Source of the DNA: Taeniopygia guttata
Taxonomy: Eukaryota; Chordata; Aves; Passeriformes; Estrildidae
NCBI RefSeq assembly: GCF_048771995.1
Contig: NC_133024.1
Coordinates: 25,312,001 to 25,376,000, forward strand
Length of the DNA stretch: 64,000 nucleotides
Reading direction: 5' to 3'
The notes beneath the pieces are model-generated. The model was given only the letters and a program-made list of their open reading frames with translations, was not told the DNA's origin and did no database searches. A program made the position numbers and the translations under genes. The first letter of the stretch is position 1. Each line of letters opens with the position of its first letter. Positions 1 through 12,200 of the stretch are shown piece after piece.

Positions 1-216
1 GCTGCATCTGTTGTCTCAGCACGACATACCAACAGGCCAGTTTCACATGCTAAACCTTTAAGGGCGATGCAGGAGCACAGTTTAGCCCAGCAAAGCAGCA
101 TATCACATGGGAAAGTAATAATACACTGAATTCCTTCATTTGCCTTTCAGTATTACTCATTGTTAACTAATAGCATCTGACTCAGTCATTATGACACACC
201 ACACCTTCCTCGGCAG

Positions 217-3200
217 CTATGCAGACTGTTCCAAGTCCATTCCTGGTTTCATGACAGGTTCATCAGCAGTTTTGTCTGCAACACAGAGTCAAGTTTTTTA
301 TATTCAGTCCTAACTCCCTCCCACCCTCCCATTCATCCATGTTTTCTCACATTTGGAGATTTTTCACCCCTCTTTTCAACATTGTCTTCAGCAAATACCA
401 GAATTTATAGACATGATTGCTTGGCTGGTAGTTCAACAGAAGTATCAAACTTGGCAGAACAAAAAGCCTTGCAGCAGTAAGGTGCCACTTGCTTTCACAC
501 TGCTGTGCATTTTGAGAATGTTTAAATGGATTACCTGCACTAGCAGACTCCAAAGTGAGTGAGCACAAGGCAATCCATTGTGGTGCAGGAAAAAAGTATT
601 TTTGAACCAGTAATAAAATGTTTAAAATATAAGTACTATTTATTTCATCATTATAATTTTTAAAACTTTGTTTTGTGCATGTTTTATACTGTATGTCATA
701 CTTGAGTGTGGTAATAATTGTATATAACTTATAAATATACATAAATTGGGTGTGCATGTTCAAAGTATTTTACAGATGTGGCAGACAATCACAAAAGGTT
801 TGTTGACCACTTACCTAAATATGAAAATCAGAAATTAGTATGAGAGGCCAACAGTTACACCACTCAAGTAAGGACTGTATAACAAACAAAATTACATTTT
901 TCCTTTTTTTTTCCAAGAAAGGAAAATTATTCACAGTTAACCTCTGTGTCAGTCAGCACACTCTCCCAAGACAGAGAGCTTCAACCACACATACCTTCTT
1001 TAGTGCTGCTGGAAGAGTTGTTGGGCTGCCCCCCATTTCCACCTTCTGTATCCTGGGTCACTTCTGCAAGGACAAAGGCAATACCCAATCCTGGACCTCA
1101 CAACACTCTGCCTCTCTACCCCATATGGATCAAGAACAATCTGACTGGGATTTGGACCATTTGTTTGGCAACAATAGTAAACCCTGACCAACATGCCTCA
1201 CTCCCATGGGATCACCATCCAACACCACCCTTCTCTCCTCCATTCCTGACTCTGCACTGTCTTCACAATCCCTCACACATCCTGTAAAGGCCAAGCACAG
1301 GAAGCTCCCAGTGCCCGTGGTGCCACCCTTTAGGTGGCATTAGGCAAAAGTCACACTGAACAAAGACTGCTCCACAGTCCAGGGACTTACCTCCTTCATT
1401 CATATCATGGCCATCTGCATGGCTACTGTGTGCATACACAATATAAAAAAGCCCCTGGAGAGCATCCAAAGGAGGGCCATGAGGATGATGAAGGGTCTGA
1501 AGGGGAAGCCTTATGAGGAGTGGCTGAGGTCACTTGGTCTGTTCAGCCTGGAGGAGACTGAAGAGAGACCTCACCAGTCTGCAACTTCCTTGTGTGGGGA
1601 AGAGGAGAGACAGGTACAATCTCCTCACTCTCATGACCAGTCACAGTACTAGAGGAAGTGGCATGAAGCTGAGGCAGGGCAGGCTTAGGGTGGATATCAA
1701 GAAAAGGTTTTACACCCAGAGGGTGCTTGGGCACTGGAACAGACTCCTCAGGGAAGTGGTCACAACACCAAACCTGACAGAGAAACATTTTAATAACACT
1801 CACAGGGATATGGTGTGATTTCTGGGGTGCCATCTGCAGGGCAGGACCTGGAGTCAATCCTGATGTGTCCCTTCCAACTCACAGATTCTATGATTCTATG
1901 AAGGGATCATGGCCAGTTTGCCTACTGGGTCAGTAGCACTGACTGCTCCATAGAACAGGCACTTACCTTCCTGATTAACACCATTCTTAACTATCTGATT
2001 CTCTTTCTCATTCATATCCCTGTTCAGTGCTCTGTCTGAAACGAGATCAGAGAACAACTGCAGTCTCTCAGGAGCACAGTCCATTGCTTCTGGCCCTCCC
2101 CAGCACAGGACCAGGGCTCAGAGCACACCTTCCCCTCTGCATGTTAAGTACTATCACCAAAAGCCTTGCTTGACACTGCTCTGTACACACATTTCAGAGA
2201 AAATCATAGCCTTGCCTGCTATTTCCCATCCCTAGAGCAGTGACTGCCTGTTCCCCAGGTGCTGTTGGCTGCACTGCACAGAGGTGCACTAACTCCCCTG
2301 CCTGATGTTCCCATTCTATTCTGCAACAAAATCAAGGATTTTATTTTCTGCATCTCATGCCCAAACGGAAAATCTTTATCTATGGACCTGATTTCTCTCT
2401 TGCCTGAACTGTGTGTTTCCCTCCTTTCTACTTTAACTCAGGTGTAAAATAAGCCTCCTTTTCCTATACCCATGTCTATGTATATGGAAACAGTTACACA
2501 AGTGATGACACAATCCTGCAGTGCACCACATCTTCACCGTCAGCTACACAATCCCTATTTCTTCAGATGAAAGAAAGCTGTTCCAATACATGCAGGAAGA
2601 ATAACCAGCAAACCCCAGGGGCTTCTGAATTTTTCTGAGTTTCCTTTTCCTTATTGTCATCATTGGTGATTTTTTTTCCTTTATAGGAAAGACTTCTGCC
2701 TTCTCCAACCCCTCCAGCCACTTGTGGAAATGGTGGAAGAATTAGTGAGTGAATGAATCACTAGTGCAAAAGACTGGGGAAAAAATGGACATTTTTTTCT
2801 TGAGTTGAACAATAATGTTCAATTTCACTAGCCCTTTGGAGTTAAAAGAACTTCTAGAAAAAATACAGGTCTCAGAACTTCCTTGAGATTTACACTGACT
2901 GGACTAAGAAAACAAAATTGGAGCTTTGCTTAACTGCCTGATGAATGCAGTCAAAAGACTTTCCTAAAGCATAAAGCAAGAGGAAGATACAGCAGGCTTT
3001 GCTCCTTAGAGAAGAACATTTCTGAATGAAGAACCTCCCAAATAGGAATTTTGCAACCTGGTAAGCATCCCATCTCTAAATTGATGTGCTGAGGCTCTTA
3101 TCTTTCCTCCGTGCTTGGTTCTTTTTCCCACAGATGGCAAAAGCAGCATCATTCTCATCATATCAAGAGGGAAGGTGAAGCCCCAAGAAGGTGTTTGCTC

Positions 3201-6200
3201 TGTGCTGTTTACCAAACACAGCCTCCAGGTCTTTCTGATTTTTCTTCTAGTGAACTACCCATCAACATTTACTGTTCCTAAGGCAACAGGTTCTTCTAGG
3301 CCAACAGGGAATGGTAAACTCTGTACTCAGGACATGCTAATATGGCCTGGGCTACAAAAGGCCATATGCATAATTACTTTCCCCCTTCACGTTCCTCTGT
3401 TTTAGGGCTCCATCACACTTGTTACCTGCTTCAGGCTCTTCATTCCCGCAATCAACAGTTTGTGAAAATGCAGCTGCAAGAAAACAGAAATCCTTTTCCA
3501 GAAATGTGTATGGAGGTACAACAGTAGTCTGCAAAATATGCAACTCAGCCTTAAAGTGACAACTTCATTATAACACTTTTTAAAGATATTCCTGAGAACC
3601 ACTATGTTATGTCACTTTAAGGACTCACAATAATTTCAACTTCCCTTCAGCAACCACTTAAGGTCCCAGACCATGATCAACATTGTTTATATTTATACCT
3701 ACAACTTTATGAAAGTCTTGCCGATGTAGATCTATTGGTAAAGCTGCACAGATCTGCCATAAAGAGCCAGAGACAGCTGAGAAGAGAATCTGCATCTACT
3801 TTCTTTACTTCATCTGTGTTGCACTAACACTGTAACTTTAAAGCCTTGCTCTTTGCAGACCTTAAAGAATCTTTACTTTAGAAACATTCTAAAGCAAATT
3901 TAAGTGCAGTACCAAAATGAGTTTTTTTGGGGGCTTTACTGGGTTTTTTTTCCTACCCACACTTCTCATTTTCTCACTTTCAGATTCATCAATAGTCTTG
4001 ACTTCAGTGGGCTCTGAACCGTGGGTGAGAACCACAGTTTTAACAAATGTAAGGTACCAGACTGAGCACCCACATGAAGGCACTGTGAGCTCAATACCAG
4101 AACAGTCCAAGAGGGCACTGAGCCTGCTAGCTGATGGCAGGAGCTCTGGCCACTCCCCACTGAAACACTGTTTGGTCTGGTAACAGAACATTAATCTTAA
4201 GAATCTTTTACCCTGTATTCCCCAGCCTGCTTGACTGCCTTGGGGGTTAATTTTGATTGCTTCCTAAAAACAGACCACAGTCCTGGCAAGAAAACTCTTA
4301 TATGTTAAAGCTAGAATATGATAGCCAAGTTCACCCCTATGAAAGGGGTACAGACTAAAGGAGTTGTCCCCTTCCTCAGCTGCTCGCTATATACAGTGAT
4401 TTCCACAACCCAATACACAAGAAGCCAGAAAACAGCGCAATCTTGCTGCAAATTAAGGAAGTAAAAACCCCAAAAGCACTCCAACAAAACACTAAGAATA
4501 AAACAAAACAAAAAATCCACAACCAAACAAACAAAACCCCCCAAACCCCAAAAAAACCTCAATGCAGATTAGAACGGACAGCAAAAGCCCAGGCAGAGAT
4601 CTGGACAGGAAGAGGAGAGGAATGACTGATTGCCCTACAGTGTGCACATTTCCAGCCCTCATCCTGAGGCCAGCCCCAATTCTCCATTGTTAGAAAGATA
4701 ATACACCTTCAAACAACAGCTGCTGACCAGGAAAATCTCAGGCCCTTCACTGTCAGTAACTTTGCCAGCCCCACTAACACATTCACTAGGTGCAGGTCCC
4801 TATAATGATCCAATATTGGACCTCAAGTGAGATTTTGACTCTGCATATGCACACTTTGAAAACCAATTCAAAAGCTCAGACCCTGCAAAAAAGGAAATAG
4901 CAAATCAGACTCCCTGCTCCAACCAAGAGCAGGAGTTTAGAAACATTAATACTCCAATACAGGTTTCTAACTCACCTCCCTGTGAGTTAGATTGTTGTTC
5001 GCTGTTCCCAGGGAAAAGTTGCTCATGTTCTCCTGTAAAGAAATATATTTGTTTTAGAAAGTATGTATTAATGACCTGGAAAAAAATAATGACAGTCAAA
5101 GAAAACTTACTGCTTTATCTCTCCAATGAAAGACTACACTGACACAGAAAAAAAACTGACAAGCCCACACCAAGCATTGGTCTAATTTCCACACATTTGT
5201 GACACTCTTACCTGAGCCATTCATTGCACTGTTATTCTGAGCAGTCCTTCTTCCTGTACCAAGTTTAATTATACCTGCACACAAATAGAATATTTGGAAA
5301 AATTACTCAGAAACAAAGTTTTGTGCCTTTGGAAACTTGTTGACAGCCTCCATTCATTCCATCCCCCTCTCCAACCCCCAACCAAAAAATAATACACTTC
5401 ACTGAGAAAATGCAACTGAATACTTGACTTGGAGGAAAAACAAAAAAAGAAATACTGTTTTGAGGGAAAGATAGCCAGTGAGAGATTAACAGAATAAGTC
5501 TCCTGCGACAGCAAGTCAGAACACATCTATCCAAATCTAAGGTGGAGCTTAACAATTTCTGATTGTATGTCTTGCACTTAAAACAGCAAACTTCTGCTGT
5601 TTGATTATACCTGTGCAATGCTTATCCTACCAAGGTATAACAGGTTTATTTTCTTTCCCTCATTGTTTCAAGGGAAGTAACTGAACTGTTTTGATTCTAA
5701 CTGATGGTCAATTTTGAGTGACATTCTTTGTGTGTTAACACCAAGAGCAGTGTTGTTTAACACCCCCAACATGAACAAGGACACAGAAGGCACTTTCAGA
5801 AAGCTTGCAGGTGACATCATGGGGAGAGTAGGGGACATGCTGGAAAGCAGGCTTGCCACTCAAACTGACTTCAACCACCTGGAGAAACATGCTGGCAAAA
5901 AAGATGTGCTATTCAAAGGCAAACAAAGGTCTGAATCGCTTAAGTCAGCCCATGGACCACTGGGGGCTGGGCTCTGCATGGCTAAGAAACAGCTCTGCAG
6001 GAAAGGACCTGAAAGCATGAACAAGCTCAACATTACGCAGAAAAATGTGCCCTTGCAGTAGAAGGCTCCAAATACTGGGCTGTGTTGGCAGCAGTGCAGT
6101 CAGCCCATCAGAACAAATAATTCCCCCTCTCTATTCAATATTTGGGACACCACACGTGGAGCACTCTCTCGAGTTTTAGTCTCCCCGTTAATGTAAAAAC

Positions 6201-9200
6201 ACCATCTTTCTGAAGTTAATTCGGCAAATGTCCACCAAGATGTCTAGGGGCAGGAGCCATGCAAGGAGGTGCTGAGAGCCTCAAGAAGAGGCTCACTGCA
6301 GTGAGCAACTAACTCAGTCTACAACTCACTGCAGTCTAAAACTAACTACAGAAAACTCTCAGGAAAAAAAACCCAAAAACAGGAGGCAATAGCTACCAGC
6401 TGCCAAAGGGCAATCCCTAACAGAAATAAGGACAATATCCATCCTACAAGGAGAACTATGCAAGTGCAAACTGCAGTGTTTCCTAGGACTCAGAGCCCAG
6501 TGTCAGAATGCAAGAAAGTCCAGTACATGATTTCCTTCAAATCTATTCCTTTTTGCCTAAATTCGACTTGTTCCTTCTATTGTTTTTACAAAACACTTGA
6601 TGGTCAGAAATTTTCACACATTCTACAGACCCTTAGATGAGTATAATCTGGAAGTACATGAAGCTCAGTTAGGAAGTTTATGCATACCTTTCCTGAGCAG
6701 GAGTACTGGGATTCCTCCTAGGACTCCTACTAGGATAATAGCTGCAATAAGGTAATATCTGTGTCGTTTCTGAGAACTGTCTCCTTTTAAAAAAATTGAA
6801 AAAAAGTTAGTTAGTTAGTTAAAAAGCAAATGTGTGATACACTAGTTCAGCAGAGATACAGCCCCAAATATTTTTATAGCTATTTTTAAAAAAGTAATCT
6901 CAATAAATTAATGCACCAGAGTCAGTTATTAGCAAAATCCTGATCCATCTCCAGGACAGCTACATGCTAAGTACCTCATTTCAGTGAAGGCACATCACCA
7001 CTTAAAAGGCAATGGCTATTCCAGTTCCTGGCCTATGAAAGGCTGAGCCAGATTTCAAACAAATGAAATTTCAGCAAATATCTTGTATTGGGTTTGCACT
7101 GCAAGGTTTTGATGGTTTCTAAGAGAAGATGCCAGAAGCTGTCCCCATGTCAAAGCTAATGCCAAGGTTCTGCTGCTGGCCAAGGCAGAGCCCACCAGCA
7201 ACTATGGTAGTGTTTCTGGGATAACATTTCTTCTCTAAGAAAAGGGAGAAAATGCTGGACAACAACAGCAAAGGGGAGAGGGGAATGACAATATGTGAGG
7301 GAATCTGCCCAACAGACACCAAGGTCAGTGCAGAAGGAGATGCAGGGGCTGGGGCAGGGATTCCCCTGCAGCCCATGGAGGACCCCACATCAGAACAGGG
7401 GGTGCTCAAAGGATGCTGTGACCCCGTGGGAAGCCCCCACTGGAGCCCCCTGGCAGGACCTGTGGCCCCATGGAGAGAGGAGCCCATGCTGGAGCAGCTT
7501 TGCTGGCAGGACTTGTGACCCTGTGGGGAAGCCACACTGGAGCAGTTCATGAAGAACTGTGGCCTGTGGGAAGGACTCATGCTGGAGAAGTTTATGGAGA
7601 CTGTCTCCTGTGGGAGGGAGCCCACACTGGTTCAGGGGAGTCCTGCCCCTGAGAAGGAAGGACAATGTGTAATGAGCTGACTGCAAGCCCCATTCCCCAT
7701 CCCCCTGTGCTGCTCAGGGAGACCTGCTCAGGTAATGATATTGGGAGTGAAGTTGAGCCTGGGAAGAAAGGAGGGGTTTCAGGGAGGTGTTTTAGATTTG
7801 CTCTTGTTTTTCATTATCCTGCTTTTGATTTTGACTGGCAATAAATTAAACTCATTTTCCCAAAGTCAAGTCTGTTTTGCCTGTGACAGTAATGGCCAAA
7901 TGACCTCTCTCTGTGCTTGCCTCAACCCATGAGTCATATTTTCTCCTTCCTGCCCCACAGAGAAGAGGGAGTGACAGATCAGCCTGAAGGGCACCTGGCA
8001 GCCAGCCAAGGTCAACCCAGCACATGCCTCTGTCATGGTTTGATATTGGTGCAATGTTAGTGCCTCACATCTAACAAGTTTGTCCAGTAAAGGAAGAATT
8101 CTATACTAGTAAACCATGATGACTACTTTTGCACAGTAATGAGAACTTTTGTCAGTTAGGGACTGCCTTACACACCCTACACACCAGATGGTTCCAAACC
8201 TATTCTCACTCTGTTTAAAGAAACCCTAAAAATTCAAGCCTCAAGCTGAAGATTGTCCCAAAGCAATAAGTAACAAGAGAAAAACTCTCTTTTCCATCTT
8301 ATACCTCTCCATGAGGGAGGACGGAACTATGCTCATTGACTCATGCACTTGCTAGATGAGAAATTATTTTATCTTATGACTGCTAGATGACTCACTTGAA
8401 ATGGCTGAATAGTTTCACTCTAATTCATGGAGAGTAGTACAAAGAGGACAAGTTCCTAGCATTTATTATATAAGGGCAGAAGGTTCAGAAGAGATCTTCT
8501 AAGACCTTCTAACCTTTATTATTACTCAATCAAGTCACAGCTAAAGGTTTTATTCTGTGGAGATCCCAGCAAAAAGTATCTTTCCAGGGGGATCAAACTG
8601 TCATCCTCATACTTTTAACAAACTTTATACACACTTTTAGCAGACAAATCACTTCTGATGCTTTTTACTCTTTAAATTCAATTTCCTGGGAAGTCAGAAG
8701 AAACCTTACAAAGGCCATGCTGCTTCCCAAACAAACCTCTCAGACCTGTGTTTGCAACATGACACACTTATTACCTTTTCCTTCTGGAAGGCATGAACGC
8801 AAAGAGATTTCAGACCTCCTTTCTGTTTGTGAAAATTTAATTATACATGTAGCATTGGTGGTAATATCAACATTCTTCACAGGGATGGAAAGCTCCTGGT
8901 TCTGATAGCTTTGTGGATTGTTACTGAGCTTCCAAGCATAATTCAGAGACCTCTGGAAATTTGCTGTACAGTTTAGCACAAGTTCATCATCGCTGGTGTT
9001 GCAACTTATTTTAGGTTTTGGAAGGGAATCTAGAAGGAGAGAAAACATTCTGTATTACTTTAGTTATAAACTACATAGAATTTCAGCACAGGACAAGGGC
9101 TGGAGCAACAAAAGCAGCAGGAGAGTGCATAGACAAAAGTGTGGGGGTATGTGCACACATGCCTGAGAGAGAAATGTGTTTCTGAAAGTGATCTGCAAAC

Positions 9201-12200
9201 CACCTGTTTGTGGTTCTCCCATTCCTAGTCCAAGAGTCCTCGTGGTTCACCATCCACAGGATTAATAGACAGACTGGTCACATATTTCCCAAAGACTACT
9301 AGTGAGGCTGAGTAGATCTGCACAGGATGATGCCACAGATATTCAGGCGTGTGTAATATGCCTGCAGGAATATCTTTAATAGACATATAATGCCTGGGAT
9401 TACCTCATCAGCTTGCTCAAAAGGTTTCATTGTCTACCTGAAAGTGCAGTGTGCCATCTACACACCTTCTAGGAGTCATCCCAAGGTAAGTAATGATGGG
9501 CACACAAATGAGATGCCACCTTTGAAAATTTGTTCCAAGTGGCTAAGCAACTTAAAAATAGAGACAATGAACAGCCCCCTCTGTTTCTGTTTGCTTCCTT
9601 GACAAATATATAATGCCCTTTCTAGACATTTTAAATTGAATAGTGGTTCACATTCTTTATGCAGTTCTTCCAGTACTTACCTAACACAGAAAGTACAAAG
9701 TTTAAGTTGTGATCTCCCACAAAATCCCGGTACTGTAACTCATATGTGCCAGCATCACCCTTCTGCAAGTTAACTATAGTCAAGGATCCATTCTCCATAA
9801 GTACACTCCTGCTGCCGAGAGGATCAAAATATATCGGGTTGTTTTGCTCTTCCCATTCAACCACTTTATCCTTGTTTTTCTTCCAGGTAGCTTCCACTAT
9901 TTTTTGGTCTATTTGTACTGGAAAAGTAAAATTTTCTCCCATGATGCCAACTATGTCTTCACAGTAGATGTGTGCTAGAGAGGGGGGAAAAATTAAAAAG
10001 TTATTTCAACCACTGTTTTATAAAACACTGCTTGACTAATGCCCTATTCAATATCAGATACATTCAAATTTAGGTTAGAAGCACATCACAAAGTTGCAAA
10101 CTAAGATACACATCAGTTAAGAATTACCCAAACCCAGGTTGTTAGCACACTTGTATGACAGGCACGGCAAAGGAATGCAGTTTCCACATCCTGGTCCCAG
10201 GCAAAATAATTGCCCCAGTGATCTTCCCTATCCTAAGCCCCTCTATCCTCACTACTTTCCCTCTGTTCACTTGAATTAGGCCTCCTGCCCATGATCTGCT
10301 GAAAAACATTAAATGAAGAATTGTCACCACCAAAATCTGTTTCAGCATCTTGTTGCAGAACACCCAGACTGAAGTTCCTGCTGATCAAATAAACTGCAAT
10401 TTTTCCAGTATGAATATTCACAGTTAGTAAAAAGTACACTTCTGATGCAAAACTGCTATTGAGTTCAAAGCACCTGCTCTGAAGCCATGGGGATATTGTG
10501 GGTTTCCCTTGAAATGTCACTTAAGCAAGTTTATTTCACAGCCAATATATGTGAAACAGCACTCCATCCTCTGAGATCTAGCAGTGTTGTCAGCAAGAAT
10601 GAAGCTGTTTAGAAACGTCCACTGCTCTCAGTTTCAAGTAAATTACATTCTGCTAAAAATGCCCAGGCAATCAATATAAATAAATAAACAAACCACAACA
10701 GATGAGAGATAAGAGATTTCCCCTAATTTTCATTGAAAACAGCTACATTTGTGAGGAAAAAAACCCCTACTGATCTAACAGACAAAATCCTGCTGTGGGG
10801 AAAGGACCACAACCTTTAAACCAACAGCATCTCTGCGTCTCTGCCTCAGTCTTCAGAAATCACCTCTGTCATGGTTTGACACGGGAAGAGAATTTTTTCA
10901 GAAGGAATAGGTCAATCCAGTCAGGGGTCAGGTTTGGATACTGACACTTGGGGTGACCAATTGAAGGTGGACACGCCTCTGAGAACACAGAGGGGTTAAA
11001 AGCGGAATTCCCAGGAGGACTCATCTTTCTTTGGTTCCGGTCACCGCATGGTATGGACCTCCCCTGCCCAGCCCGGGCTGGGTGGGAGAGGGGAGCCATG
11101 CGGCCTGCACAGGTAGGCCAGGGGGTGAAGGATCGGAACCAGCTGGGCCAGTTCCTGCGGGCGGAAGGGTGGAGAACATCTGGGATGTTTTTGTTCCCCC
11201 CCCCCTAAGCCAGAGGGAAAAGAGATAGAGAGCCAGCAGACACCTAGGAATTTGCCGTCGGAGGAGAAGGAGAAGGGGGGAGAAGATGCCCAGCATGGGA
11301 GATGGGAGACAGAGTCCTGGGCTGAGATTTCAGCTGTCCGGGGAGTCCGGGAATTTTAACCCTTTCCTGTGACATGAAGGCTTTATGAAATATTACTCCT
11401 CCTCAATTTGAAGGAAAGAGAGACAGCCTGGGACCTCAGATGTTCAGAGAAGAAGGTTGGGGGGGAGATGATGGAGTGGCTTTTGGCTGGACTCTGCTTG
11501 TTTACCATAGACTGAACCACTCCTTCTTTCAAGAGGGACTGCATTTTAGGGGGATGCACTGGTGAGCCAAGAGACTCCTTCAGCAACTCCCAGTTCAGGA
11601 ATGGACAGAGAGAGCTGAGGAGGGTGTGAGGATGCCCTCCATCTTCAGAGAAGAAGAGAAGGAGATCTCTGTCCTTGGACCCTCGGCCCCAGGGGAAAAT
11701 GGGGGGGACTCTAGTCCCGAATTGTGATACTGGACTGTTGTTCCTGGTGGTCCTTGGCAAAGCATCCTTAAAGGGGCCCTATAAGCAGTCTCTGTCCATG
11801 CACGGTGGTGAGAGCACTGTGACATGGAGAGGAGAATGTCACACTGGCCGGTGTGTCTGGGCAGTGCCACGTGTGACATGGAAACACAAGAGGTGGCAGC
11901 TGTGTTTCTTGGGGGTCTATGGTGCAAGGGGGACTCCTCTCTTCCCCAATGGACTCAGTATTGATTATATTGAAGGGTGAAAACTTGATTAAGGATCCAA
12001 ATGGGTCTCGCTGTGGTTTGGTGGAGTTGGGTGGAGGGAGGAGAAATGTTTTGGAAGGTTTTCATTTCGAATTTTGTGTGGTTTTTTTCCTTTCCTTTCT
12101 TTTCCTTTTATAGTAGTAGTAGTAGTGTAATAAAGTTTTTCCTTTGTTATTAAGTTTGGCCTGCTTTGCTCTGTTCTTGATCACATTTCACAGCATTTGA

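Noticed and set aside
533-570. Possible extra tail exon with donor at 533
   Set aside because: There is a donor-like gtaatc but no acceptor that keeps an open phase-1 frame.
7119-7625. 168-codon open frame on the minus strand
   Set aside because: It is a translation of the internal repeats of the LTR at 7084-8024, not a gene.
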